A stretch of 64,000 nt of DNA from Pseudoscleropodium purum. Lineage: Eukaryota > Streptophyta > Bryopsida > Hypnales > Brachytheciaceae. Position numbers and translations under genes: made by a program. Below the pieces are notes generated by a model, which did no database searches, was not told where the DNA came from, and saw only the letters and a list, made by a program, of their open reading frames with translations. Positions within the stretch are counted from its first letter, which is position 1. Every line of letters starts with the position of its first letter. Shown here one piece after another: positions 26,090 through 38,407 of the stretch. Location of the stretch: contig OZ017802.1 of the NCBI GenBank assembly GCA_963969395.1, forward strand, positions 1,366,501 through 1,430,500, in the 5' to 3' direction.

Positions 26090-28839
26090 GAATGACCTGT
26101 ATTTGGTTGGTTCCTATCCAATTGTGCCACAAGGGGTTATTTGAGCTTATATTTTTAGAACTAGCTCAAAACACCAGACGAGAGCATAGAAAGGAAAACG
26201 GACGATATATTAAGATGTCCCAGTGACCTTGATGTTGATTGTTATCAGTCTCCAGCAACACTATGTGTCATCCGCAGGAATATGTTTACCGGTTATGGCC
26301 ATTTAGACCAGACATCCTGAATGAGAGTAGTCATTTTGTTCCAAGTCGAGATTGAGCAACGTTTTTATTACGCCGCAGTCTCTGCATATTGTTATCTTTT
26401 ATTAGATCTGGCCCTTTTTTTTACTAAATGTTGATTCTTGTCAGTCTGCCAAATTTGTCTTGAGATGTGACCCTTCTGGTGCTGAGGTTTATTAATACAT
26501 GTTGAGTTTATTCCTTGAGGACGAATTTTGATGTTCTGCGACAGTGGGCTATCATTCAGAACTATTTGGAAGGAGAGAACTCTCCTATCTCGGCGTTCTG
26601 AACTGAGTGAATAATAGTAAATGTCTGGTCACTTTCACTGGAATGAACTTAGTAGTAGAGGGTGGTTATCTCGTCATTAACATTATCCTCATAGTGGAGC
26701 TCTATGTTCTTTGTCTGGTGAGCATCACAGATGCATCTGCCGAAGCATATGGAAATATTGGAACAGGTAAGTTGCAACAGCGATTACGATTAGATATGAG
26801 GTTCTCCTGACGAATCTATGTCAGGGCTTGCTTCCAACGACTTTCTCTTTGAGTGCTGTATACTGGTTCTGTGAACGAGGTCAACTTCAGATTGCAGAAG
26901 CTGAATACTTTCCCGCCACCTACTGCCTCCAGCAATGTAACATTTGGATGGAAAGCTAAAGACTCGGCAAGTGGGCGGTGATATTTAGGTGACGTCTAAC
27001 TGAGGCAAGTGTAAGTGCACAACATCTTCCCACTTTCTGTTTAGTCTGTTCGGGTCCCTTTGAATTAATCGGGCGGCAGCGTTGGACACCAGGTGGGACA
27101 CAGTTTGGTGTTATCCTCCATCAAGTTCGTCCAACTGAGGACAATTCAACTGGGTTTTGCAAGGGCCCTGCTTCTGGCAGATCCCCTGGAACATATCGCA
27201 CTGAAAATTCCTTCGGATCAGCTTTAATTCTCTCGCCTTCAGGGTACATTTCGGGAATCGTAATGTCTTGCTAAGGTGGACTGGAACAATGAAGTTTGAA
27301 GTCTCGAGTCCCTCAGACGCTGTCACCAGTCTTTTGTTTCAATTCATCAGCACTTGACCCTCTTCCTCAGGACTTCTGCTGCTGTTCCGTATCTTTACGT
27401 ACAAACATTTGGCTCTTCCTCTCGCCCAGGTACGTATATAACTTCGAAAAGCATATTCCCTGAGTCCCTGATAGCATTGGAAGGTACTGGCTTAAGGACA
27501 CGAAGATGGGATTGCACCTAGGCCATACAGTAATTAGTGCATTTCACTTGTCGGAGCCTCGAAGGGGTGTCTGTCTGTTTGTTTGTATATCATGAACCGT
27601 GGCACTCTCCAGCATATTGTAGACAGATCGTATTTAAGCTTGGACCCTGGATTTGACTTTCGGCCATCACGGTAGCTGCACCCATTAAGTGAATCCTGCG
27701 AATCTTCTTCTCTTCATTATGTCCTCGTCTGCAAATGATAGTATTATACTGTACATAGTAAGTGGTGGAAACCCCCCTGATAATGCGATAAATGCCGATG
27801 CTGCATTCACCATTCGAAGCATTTAAGGATGATGCCCTTTTGCTCCTCTGAAATATACAGGCGTGTAGCCGTGTAGGTGTATCTGCGTACGGTATAGCAG
27901 CTGCCTGACTGTAGGAGATTCTGATCACTTTCTAGGTGTTTTTTTCAAATCATTAAAAAATAAGTTTTGCAAGTTGCACGTGTAAGCTCTCTTTTTCTTG
28001 GAGCAGAGGACATTTATCCCAGTGCAAAGTCCCAGAACAAACCAAGAGGACACGGTTTCCTGGTGATAAATTATCTATGTTTCCCAGTAAAGCTGCAATG
28101 CTGCATGTGTACGCTCTCCCCACGAAAGGAACAAAGCATGTGGGAGTTCTTCAATCGAGAGGAATTGGAACCCGATGTTGCAGTTGTGATAGCTTATAGA
28201 AACAGTCAATACTTATCAAATTTCCCAAGCTTGGCAATTGTTGTAGAAAAGTCAGAGTCGACAGTTTGATTCGAATAGTAGAGACTACTGTTTGGGTTTT
28301 AACGTTCTCGCTTGTTTTGTTAAATCTTTAACTGAAACTGAGAAAGAGTCAAGTTCTGAAGTAAATATCGTTGTCTGAAACTGAAATTGGAACTTCTACT
28401 TACAGGACGAGCGACTAGGTCACGGTTCTGACAGACTCAACTCAACTACATTCGCGTCCAAAGGAATTGATGGGTTCAACTCCAGTGCCATTTTGGAGAC
28501 GGAGGGCCGAGTGTGCTACAGTAGTGGTGCAATTGGCTTGGATGGGATATATTGTGCAGGTTCCCCCCGCCTCTGGTCTCGTACCGAAAAAGGAGGAAGA
28601 ACAAGAGGTGGAGTGAGAGCCGGAGATTCCATCGAATTATTATTATTATTAATATGAAGAGGCGGGGTCGATTCTCCCTGCGTCCCTGCGTTCCTGCGAA
28701 TTATCAGAATACTTGTCTGCATACGCAATTATATCTCATTTTCCCTCCTGTAGAGTGTAGACCTCCCATACCATATCTAGTCCTGTCGGCCTAAATTAAG
28801 CTCCCGTGGATCTCATTATGTTACTCCTTCGCAATTAGT
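26090..28839. other. Non-repetitive, balanced-composition region without a recognised gene
   Basis: Unlike the rest of the right half, this region is not obviously built of repeats and is less AT-rich. The first part is probably LSM3 3' UTR or flank. Open frames (such as 27967-28269 plus and 27590-27928 minus) show no known domain and no convincing splice sites. It may contain a long 3' UTR, a non-coding transcript or regulatory DNA; nothing in the sequence decides this. Confidence 0.4.
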
Positions 28840-28854
28840 GGTCGGCTACATTTT

Positions 28855-28887
28855 TTTTTTTTTTTTTGACACAAATAAAGGAGTACC
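28855..28887 (-). mobile_element. Severely 5'-truncated poly(A) retro-insertion
   Basis: A 33-bp insert, read on the minus strand as GGTACTCCTTTATTTGTGTC followed by an A-run, is bounded by perfect 15-bp direct repeats GGTCGGCTACATTTT (28840-28854 and 28888-28902). Target duplication plus poly(A) is the mark of LINE-type target-primed insertion. The same 3' tail is seen at 41995-42033. Confidence 0.85.
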
Positions 28888-28902
28888 GGTCGGCTACATT
28901 TT

Positions 28903-31342
28903 CATATGACCTGCGCTTTTTTACTTTAGCCCCCGTTCTCAGGAATACAAAGCCACTTGGTAGCATAACACAGGTTCTGGCTTCTTACTCCAAGTTGACA
29001 AGTTCCTCGAGTCTTGCTTTCCTACTTCGTGATTGGAGATGATGAACGATCCGTCATTATGCTTCATTGTTCCTGTGTGTGTTTTCTTACTAATGCCGTA
29101 GATTGAAAGATCTTCCTCGAAGGTTCTTTCTATGAATCATCCACGATATTTCCAAGATAATTCACTTCAAGCAGTCCAGGAAAAAATTTGAGCCGAATCA
29201 GCAAGTAACTGTGGGTTTGAATTGTGAATCAGTTTTTTTTATTGCTATTCTTGAGCTATTCCTTCCATTTTTACTTTAACCCATCATGCTGTCCTTTGGG
29301 TGGATTATGAATGTCTTCAAGAGCTTGTAGCCGGAGCTATAGGAAGATCTATTTCTAAACCACTATGTAACTAAATAAAATCATATTGGGTTTCATGTTC
29401 TCAATTGCAAGGTTGTTGTTTTTGATAGTTTTTTGACAATGTAAAGTTTTAAAATACAAATATAGAACTACTGTATTAATGAGTTTAAATGTATTTCATC
29501 ACACTTCTAATTCACCCTCCTTCTATGATATGTGTACGCCAAAAATTAGTGGGAAGAATGCTACTTAGAGTATGTACCTTGATTTATTGAACAAGGTATC
29601 CAACCATTAGGATTTACACCAATTTTCTTCTTGAATAAGATGATCAATCAAATAGGTTTTAAAAAAAAAACTCTTTTAGATATTAGATATACATACATAA
29701 ACCTAAGCATATACACATTAAAATCTATCATGCATATACAACATAGAGTATACTTGTTTTGTCAAATAGAAAAAAAAAAAAAAAAATACTTCCCATTGAA
29801 TCCATAGCTTGTTTTTTTCATTCTTTCTATATGACCTCAAAGTAAGAGTTGATTGCTTGTGTGCACGTACTTTCTATATGGATTAATGTAAATGACTTTG
29901 TCATTTTGAAGAGATGACACAAACATTTACAAATAGGGGACAAGTTTATATGGTGTAACTTGTGTGGGTACTTAGAGAAATATATAAGTTGTACATAGAT
30001 ATTATTTATTTTATTTTATTATTAGTTTGGCAGATTTTGCAAATATGTCATGCCATTTGTATAAATTTTCTTTCTTAAGCATGAATTGCTAAAGCACTTT
30101 ATTAGTTTTGTCTTGTAGCTATTTTTCAACAAGGATTATTCCTAATGTTGAAAGTCCAAATTTGGATATTTGAATGTCTATTTTTTTTATGCACTTGTAA
30201 TGATATGATAGTAGTCTCATGATTTAGTTTCACACCAATTAAAAGTTAATTAGTGATACATTTGCCAAAGTGTTTGTTGTGTTGCATGGAAGATAGATGC
30301 TCTAAGAAGGTGATGCAAAGTTTTGTTTGTTTGTCCAATATTCATCCTCGAGACGTGGATTGATTGCTTTCCTCCCTTTGACTTTGTAATTGACACCATT
30401 ACTTTTTCTTTTCTCTTGAAGTTATAGGAGTCAATTGATTTTTTATCAAGCCCCCTCTTCCAACTTATAGATTGATCTCTTTTTGTAAAGTTGTGGTGCG
30501 GTTCCTAAAGTAGTTATAGCACATTATCATTGGTTGTCAAGCTCTCAACATTGCAATCAGCCCATGGGTGAAAATTTAAAAAAAGTCTATATGACCAATA
30601 TAAGCTATATTGTACACTTGAGCTAAATTTTTTAATGATAATTATGTTTTGAATTAAAAAAATTCTGAAAAATTCTGTAATCCTTCCAAACTCTATTTCA
30701 ACATTAGAGAAATTTTCTGCACTCACTCCACATTCTCGTAATTGCTTAAGTGGTTGGAAATGGGTCAAGCTCCCTTGGTTTATTTGCAAAGAAAAACAAT
30801 GATTTACTAAGTAAGTTTATAATAATTTGCTTTGACAAGCAGGGCAGGTTGTAAGGTAGGCTTCCAAGGTAGCATTTAGTAGCCCGATTGTAGAATCCAA
30901 GAACCGGAAATACAATAAGGGCTCATTTGTTAAGGGAATTAAGCACGACGCAGGTGAATCAATGTCCAAAGACGGCTGCTATCAATCTCCGTCTCAATGC
31001 AGTCTTTGGTGCGTCCAAGGAAACGAAGTTAAGTTACGTTACGGTACCCTTGACGTACATTCCAAACATTCAGATGACATTGAGTTGTTCAAAAACAAAT
31101 TTAAACTAAATCGTTCACTAGATTCCAAATAAGTAAATTATTGGCCTCTCATAAATATTATTGCAATGCGAAGAAATAGTACAAAAAACTGCCGGAGCCA
31201 CTTGCTCAAAAGAGTGGAAACTCACCGGTTATTTTTTTTGTTTTTAAGAGAAGAGTGGAAACACCTCTTTTTAAAATTTTATTAACACCATTCTTTGAGA
31301 AGGAAAAAAGAAGTCAAAACACATCTCACAAAGATGCCGAGG
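28903..31342. other. AT-rich intergenic and repeat-derived DNA
   Basis: No gene is recognised. The first 450 bases resemble the balanced region before them; beyond about 29340 it is AT-rich. The part at 30480-30780 is a dispersed repeat also found at 63675-64000. Confidence 0.5.
30480..30780 (+). repeat. Dispersed repeat shared with the right edge
   Basis: The block matches 63675-64000 in the same orientation, with shared text such as AGTCTATATGACCA / GGTCTATATGACCA, TCTGTAATCCTTCC / TCTACAATCCTTCC and AATTGCTTAAGTGG / AGTTGCTTAAATTGG. An open frame across it on the minus strand has no known domain. The class is unknown. Confidence 0.7.
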
Positions 31343-31346
31343 TTAA

Positions 31347-31561
31347 CTCATAAATGACATGGTGTCCGATGCATGACAAAGAATCCCTCTTTGTAAGATA
31401 GAAGTGCAATTATACATTTTCAGAATTCTGTGTGAAAAGGGTAGGTCTTCTAAAGTAGTTTGACTTCCAATGAACACTTTTGGATTTTATTATTTTAAAT
31501 AGCTGATTCACACTATAGCAAAAGGAATGATTTTCACAATCACCACCTTGTCCTTTAAGGG
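31347..31561 (+). mobile_element. Short TTAA MITE, copy a
   Basis: A 215-bp non-coding element between TTAA at 31343-31346 and TTAA at 31562-31565. It begins CTCATAAATGACATGG and ends TCCTTTAAGGG. The interior motifs GACAAAGAATC, GTAGTTTGACTTCCAATGA and GCTGATTCACA recur in the other short copies. Confidence 0.8.
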
Positions 31562-31565
31562 TTAA

Positions 31566-31784
31566 CCGAAGAAGGATCGTCTAATTACAATGGAAATCAT
31601 CTATTTGGATACCTTATGAATCACTTGCTTAATAAAACCAATAATACATATTGGTGGTTAAACTATTGTGCAAGACCTCCATTTTCACAAAAAATTCCAA
31701 GGATGAACATCTATACTATTGTCTTACATGGAAAGATTTTGTGTCATTTATTGAACACTTAGTGACCACTACATCTTTCTAGGG
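31566..31784 (-). mobile_element. Short TTAA MITE, copy b, inverted
   Basis: A diverged copy of the same family in the opposite orientation (its minus strand begins CCCTAGAAAGATGTAG). It shares the TTAA at 31562-31565 with copy a and ends at TTAA 31785-31788. The two elements are therefore joined end to end with a single TTAA between them. Confidence 0.7.
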
Positions 31785-31817
31785 TTAAGATTCATTTCCT
31801 TATCCTCTAAATAACCC

Positions 31818-32098
31818 CATTAGAAGAGTTTTGGGGGGTCCAGAAGCCTGTTTCGGGCGTGTTCCCTTGTAGTTGTTCCTCGTAGTGAGGGGAACAGCTC
31901 GCTGTCAAAAAAAATTCATAAAAAATAAAAAAATAAAAAATTTAGTTTCCAAATGTAAAAATATAAAATAAAATATAAAACTTGATCAATGATGTGGCGG
32001 GGTCTCGGCCATGTCAAATCGTTGCGCCGAACCTGTTTCGTGCATTCGCAAACTATGATAACTCACAAGTATTCAAAGGCCCCAAAAATCTTCTAATG
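31818..32098 (+). mobile_element. CATTAG-terminus MITE, copy 1
   Basis: A 281-bp unit with terminal inverted repeats: left CATTAGAAGAGTTTTGGGG, right (reverse complement) CATTAGAAGATTTTTGGGG. The interior carries a GTTCCC..GGGGAACAG palindromic segment and an A-rich centre. No coding capacity. The flanking 3 bp are CCC and ACC, so no clear target duplication is visible. Termini of CATTAG could be decayed CACTA-type ends, but the superfamily is unresolved. Confidence 0.75.
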
Positions 32099-32563
32099 AC
32101 CTTATGACCATGCACTAAGCTCAAAATTCATTGTTATGTATGTTCTAAAATAGAAACATCTATCACCAATAGAAATTTAGTTTTGATGCAATAGTAAGAG
32201 CACCAAAATTTGAAGTAGAAAAAGAATTCCAATCTACTTTCAAAAATGCATAGCATAAATTAAGAATTTGTATTCCACTTGAAATCACCATTGGATGACA
32301 ACAGTTACACCAAGACTAGGTACCATTAGAAGGGAGACTCTAGATAATAATATTGCTTAACAGGCAAACCATGTGGAAATTCTTGATGGAGGTATAGTGT
32401 TAAATATTATGGCATAAACCAAAATCCCATATCATTTTATAGTTAAAATCCTATAGGCCATGTTTATAGGCCCAAAGTTCAAATTGCAATAAAATATTGA
32501 ATGTTATAAAATTTTCATAATTCTAAATTGGAAAAAGAATTAGACTTAATAAAATTCATTTAA

Positions 32564-33623
32564 TTCCTAAAGATGTGATTGTTAGAAATTGGTAAATACT
32601 TACAAAATTGTCAAAAATTAACACTCTGTAAAATAAGGGCTACTAATCATATAGTACCATGGATTTATTTTGAGACATATACCATATAGTTTTCTACAGA
32701 GGACCACAAATTTATTTTGAGATAGAAGTATTAAAATGTTTGATTTGAACGTTGTTAGAATAAATTTGTGGTCCCGTGTAGAAATTTCAATAGAAGGAGT
32801 GGACAAGGAATATCTTTCACATGCAACAAATTTCATGACATTTGGAAATAGGAGTCAAAAGTTATAGCCTCGTATGTTATTTTTTTTTGTAACTGGGCAG
32901 TTTGGGCATATTAGGAAAAATCATTTTTTTTAAAATCAAAATTTGAAACTGTTTTTCTAGATTTATATATACAAGGAAAACTTTGAATGATTTCATTTTG
33001 ATCAACAAGTCAAAAGTTATGAGGATTTTTTGTTTGCGGGTAGTAATAGATTTTCTACTCTAAAATAAATTTTGAAATCCTTTACCTTATCCAATTTCCA
33101 ATATTTTTGAAAAAAAAAAAAATCCTATGATGTAAATTGTTTATTACAACATTTCAACCATTGGGATTGTCATTTTTCAATTCCATATTTTAACTCTTAA
33201 TAATTTAGTATTTTGAATCATTGTCTACTATTACCTATGTACTATTTTTATCTTATATGTTGTACAATTCCAAATGATTTGAAATTTTTCAAGCATGTGG
33301 AAAACTTATTTAGGAAAAAGAATCCAAAGAAGCACCATCATTTTGGTCATTTTTTCTTAGAAAAGTGAGCTTGTGAAGTGCAGCTGCCTAGTTTTTAGGG
33401 CAGGGCAAAAAAAGGATTTTAGTGGATTTAAATGCTTATATCTTCCCATCCACGTGGTAGAAATGTCTGAAATTCTTACCATGTGTTTTTTATACTACAT
33501 AGTACAAGATCATATGGTTATATATATTTCAAAAAAAGTTTTTTTTCAAAAATTTGCTACTTGTACTAAAAATGGTAGTTTTTGAGCTTTTTCGGTGAAA
33601 ATCCAATCATGGAACTTTAGGAG
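32564..33623 (+). mobile_element. Long TTAA element, copy 2
   Basis: The element lies between TTAA at 32560-32563 and 33624-33627, with a left end TTCCTAAAGATG and right end AACTTTAGGAG. From about 32780 rightward the text follows copies at 4936 and 44797 (for example GTCAAAAGTTATGAGG, GTGAAGTGCAGCTGCC). Near its left end it holds an inverted repeat not seen in the other copies (32692-32783). Confidence 0.7.
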
Positions 33624-33627
33624 TTAA

Positions 33628-35083
33628 TTGTCAAATACCAACATTAAGATTCTTCAATTCAAGATGTTAGAGTGTGTACACCATATTAAATGACATAAAA
33701 AAATTCAAGCATCTTACTTACTTTAGTTATTTGATAAATTAGCAATTGAGATCAACATTTTTACAATTCATTTCAAGAGTGTTCATAATATCATCCAACA
33801 ATGATCTAAAGATGTCTTTCTTTTTAGACTCAAAATTTTGAAGAAAATATTCATTTAATATTGTTCCAATTGGAATTTTGTTTTGTTAATTTGACATGTA
33901 CCAAATCAGTGTATAATTAATTGACAACCTTTATTCTCCTTAAAACTTTGTTTTGACTTCCAAAACCTACAAGAGATAGTTTCATTGAATCCTTTAAGGA
34001 CCAAAAGAATACAATGTGTTGTTTTCAAATTTTCAATTTTCAAAATTTCATTGTGGAAAATATTTAAAAGTCTATATAAAAAATGTAGTTTAATAGCAAA
34101 GGGAAGCAAATGGAATTTGTTTACGGTGAAAGGAATAGTAGGGATGGAAAAAAAAAAAAAATTAGACAATTCTTGTCTTTACACTACACAAACAAGTTGA
34201 TCCTAGAGAAAAAATAAGAAAAGGTTCAATCTAGTGTAATTAAGATAAAAAAATAATTAGAATGTTTTCAAATTTTTTGAAGATATTCCAATCAATGTGC
34301 TAACAATATTACCTATTAAATTTTAGAAATTGACATGTAAATAACTTTTTTGTAGGATCCAATTTGGTTAGTTTTGGCTTTCTACTCCTACAATTGTGTA
34401 CAAATTTAAAAGAAATTTTTAAAATTAGATGATACCAAATTTGCTTTAGATTGCAATACAATTTTTTCTTAGAGGGGGAATCAACAAGAATTATTTATCT
34501 TCCTAAAAATTTTCTTTCTCCAAAGCTGCATTTTCTGCCTATAAAGTTGATCATCCCAAATTGTCATAATCTAAAAATCAATCAATCAATATTTTCTACA
34601 ATTAATTAGATGCATTATAGACAAAATAGTCTTTATTTTTGCACATTTAAAATTGAAATTTTCAATTACATTTATGTACAAAAAAATATCAAAGTGGGAC
34701 TTAATTCATTGAAAACCTCCATTGTCAAAAAGTTGTTGGGCCTTCATGGGTTAAGTGTGTACTAGTTGTGTTGGTTGAATTTTAAGACATTGACAAAGAC
34801 AAAACATTTTGTTTCTTTACACTAATTCTTCAACGCAATGAGCCCAAATAAGTAATCCTGAGTTATATTTCCATATAATATATTCAAATAGAAACAAAAT
34901 TAAAAATGTATTCTTACAATGCTATACATAGATAGGGACATTATTAACATCTAAGAGCTAGGACTAAATACAATAAAAAGACTTAAAAAAATCATAATAC
35001 ATAATTGAAATTCATCAAAACTACCTAAATCATTGATTAATGTATTCATATAGAGCAATCTTTCTTTTTTCTTTGAATCTTTT
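33628..35083. other. AT-rich repeat-derived DNA, no gene seen
   Basis: The interval is strongly AT-rich with many homopolymer runs. Open frames are short and composed of low-complexity residues. I see no terminal inverted repeats or coding domain. Confidence 0.5.
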
Positions 35084-35087
35084 TTAA

Positions 35088-36459
35088 TCCCCCAAATCTC
35101 AAAGCCTTGTTTTCATTATAAAAAAAATCTAAAAAACTAAAAATTGTCATTTCTATTGCAAAGAGCAAAGAACTTTATTTTTTTAGTATATGTAACCATG
35201 GGATCTTATACTATATTAGTACAAAAATATGTAGAAGAAATTTCAGAAATTTAGACAACATAGATTGCAAAATATTTGTATTTACAATGAAAAAAACATG
35301 TTTTTTTGGCACACCTCTAATGACTAGATTATAAGGTTTTGAATATTCTTTTTAGCATTATTTGTAATAAATTAAATCTATTTTTTTAAATTGAGTCAAA
35401 AGCCTATGAAAAAAATCTAAAACAACAACTTACTTTTTATTCTATAAATGCCACATCTAAATACTTTTGGACTATTCACAAATTTCTGGACAACATATCA
35501 TGAGATCTCTAGATCTTTGAATGCTCGTGTAGATTTCCAATTGTTTTGTATTGATCTCTTTATGTTTTGCATTATCTCCTTTTGATCATTTTTTTTCCTC
35601 ATGATGAACGTTATTCATTTTGGACTTTCAAAAGTCTAGAAGTAGTTAAGTGTGGCATTTAGAGAATTGTTAAGCAAATGTAGGTTTAGGATGGAGTTGA
35701 AACACATTTACTCTAAAGGCAAGATTTTTCAATCAAACCTACTAAACCTTGTGAAATTTTTTTTTATTTTGAAAATTGAGTTAAAAAATGAATCTAGTAT
35801 ATTTTTTTCTCAAGAAAATGCCATGACTTCTTATAAAATAAGAAGCTATGTAACTTTCACACCACTAATCCAAATGGAATGAATCAAAGCATTACATGTA
35901 GTCAAAAATGCAATCTATGAGAAACAAATTTCAAAATTAAATTATTTCAAGTTTTCGTGAATTCTTTTTAATGCACAACAAGTTCAAGTTTGGGCTTAGG
36001 ATGGCTTGACTATTTTCCCAAATAATAAGAGAAATAAAAATTAACGTGTATTTCTATCTTCAAAAAATATTTTAAAAATCACAACAAAAATTGAGACTAT
36101 AGGAGACCATCTAAAATCCATTTTACCTATGTAGGGACAATGTGAACTTTGGGGATTACTAGCTATCAACTTCTAAGTGCAATCTATCCAAATATTTTTC
36201 CATGACCCCAATTTTAGACTTCACATGTAAAAGCTGAATTGAAAGACTTCAAATCATTGCCACAATTTTTAATATCTTCATCAAACATTATAATCTTTCA
36301 CTCCATACATAATATTATTCAATTTTTTTTCCCAAGTTATCTATAAAATGTCTAGTTTGAATTTGTGTAATTACAATTTTAAAATATTAATGAAATTTAC
36401 CCAAACTTGGAGTTTTTGTTTAGTTTTGAAGCTCAAAAAAGACCTTGGACATTTAGGGG
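35088..36459 (-). mobile_element. Long TTAA element, diverged inverted copy
   Basis: A 1372-bp interval between TTAA at 35084-35087 and 36460-36463. The right edge reads ATTTAGGGG-TTAA, as expected for an inverted element. The left subterminal region (ATTGTCATTTCTATTGCAA, then a TATGTAACC and GGATCTTATACTA segment) is the reverse complement of the right part of the long family. The middle is more diverged and partly resembles 51130-51405. The ends are less certain than in other copies. Confidence 0.55.
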
Positions 36460-36463
36460 TTAA

Positions 36464-38174
36464 ATCTAGAACAACAATGAGGACCAAATGTGTCTAATTG
36501 ATAACTTCATTGTTGAGAGCATTTTGATCATCAAATTTGGGTGACTACCTCGGTTATTAGGGGCTAGGGAGGATTACCCCCTCTATTGCCATATGTTTTA
36601 CCCTTGTAGAAAATTCTAAATTTTTTTTACCACATATGATCAAATTTGAAAATTTTGAATTCATATTTGCAAGCAGAGACCCCAAATTAGTTATGGGACA
36701 TGATGAAATACAAAATATAAGCGACACAAAATAGGGGGCAATTTTGACATTTACCCTTTGGCAAGGCAATAGAGGAGTTAATAATACTGTCATTGGGGGT
36801 GTATTCTTGTAGGGTTACTCTTGGTTGGGTGGAAATCATCCTTCTTGATACAATGTGAATTATATACTTAAAAAACAAAAACAAAAGAAAAAACAAAAAC
36901 TCATTGGAGGTCAAACTATATCATCCATTGGTCACTTTTTGGCCTTGGTGTCCTTACAAAGTTAAGTGGCAGTCATCATTTTTGTTCATCCTGATGCGGT
37001 TTGAAATTGTTAGTTCACTAGGCATTTGCATTTCCATAGGATTCCAACATTGCAAGGTTGGTCAGATTTTGTATCAATCTTGACCTTTGACTAACCTTGA
37101 TTGGGGGAATCTTGTGATTTCAGACTCTCCAAACATGTCTAGTTCATGCAATTGCAAACAATCACCTAGCCAGGTATTTCTGATCTGCACCAAAAAATGA
37201 AATTAAGTTGCCTATATAATCACACCTCTTTTTGAGGAAAAAAACCGTGCTTTGTTTGTAAAACACAAAGGAAATAAGGGTCTTTTTGAAAAAACAAAGG
37301 GGTAGTACAATGACAAGCTAAATCGAGTACAAGCCTGTAATAGTTTCATTCGAACCACCATACTATAACCATCAATGCACAAAATCTGAAATTAGATATG
37401 TGGAAGATGTAGTGTGCGACATAGCACACATTACCATGGAAGTGAAGAAGAAAAAATTAGTAGCCATTTGAAAGAAAATTAATTTCAAAGTTAGCCATGT
37501 CTAAAATTTGTTTTTGGTAGTAGTCACCGTTCTTTCTAAAAAAAATTTAGTTTTATTCACCATCATTTGGAATTACTTTATGTTTTGTCAATTTTTTCTT
37601 ATAACTTCAAAAAAACTTTTTGTACCTCGGTATGTTGGTATACATCATTTTAGATTGTTGTACACACAAAATTGAAGGAAATTAACATTTATAGGAATTA
37701 AAATATCAACAATTTGAAAAGCATGCAAATGATGTTGATTCTCACAATAATTGAATTTATTTTTAATAGAGAGCTTAGGATAGCATTAGCCATTCTAAAG
37801 AGACTATAGGGTGCAATATATACCATTGCTATATATTAGTGTCTTTGCATTTGAAATATTTGTTGAAATAGATAATGCGTTCAATTTTATATTTTATAGC
37901 CATATAATGCATTTTTAAATTTGATTTTTGGTATGAAGACTACAATTCATGATGCACATAATTGATCCAAAAAATCCAAAATAAATAAATGATTATAATC
38001 CATTTGATTAAAAAAAAAACTAAATTTTTTGGAAAGCCAATATAATTTTTGGTAATTTTCAGTTTTTTTATGAAATGGACCATAATAATTTTCATATGGT
38101 ACAATAGAAAATAAGAGTCTTCAACAATTTCTACAAATATCTATTGTATGTCAAGTCTTTGAGGGATGAAAAGA
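36464..38174. other. AT-rich repeat-derived DNA
   Basis: No gene is seen. The segment 36580-36715 matches 2085-2200. A motif reading CATTGGTCACTTTTTGGC at about 36935 recurs near 40010 and 55778 with the following GTGTC text, showing another dispersed repeat whose limits I could not define. Confidence 0.5.
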
Positions 38175-38189
38175 AGTCTATTTGGGTCC

Positions 38190-38392
38190 AAAATGACCCT
38201 AAACTACTGGGTGATGGCGGTGAGGTACCCAAACCGTGGTAGCGGGTTCAATACCTAGTGACGGCAGGTTCTGAACCTTGTTGGAAACCAGCTCTCTCTT
38301 CTTACCGGAAAACCCATGCAGTGTTTCCTAAACACACTTGCTTTAAAAACAAACAAAAACAGAAAAAACATTTCATTTGTTAAAAAAAAAAC
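38190..38392 (+). mobile_element. tRNA-like SINE candidate
   Basis: A roughly 200-bp unit begins with a tRNA-like head: an A-box-like GGCGGTGAGGTACC and a B-box-like GCGGGTTCAATACC spaced as in RNA polymerase III promoters. It ends in TTTCATTTGTTAAAAAAAAAA. Diverged direct repeats flank it: AGTCTATTTGGGTCC (38175-38189) and AGTCTGTTTGTTTCC (38393-38407). The tail resembles that of the small insertions at 28855 and 41995. The head is imperfect, so this is moderately sure. Confidence 0.6.
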
Positions 38393-38407
38393 AGTCTGTT
38401 TGTTTCC

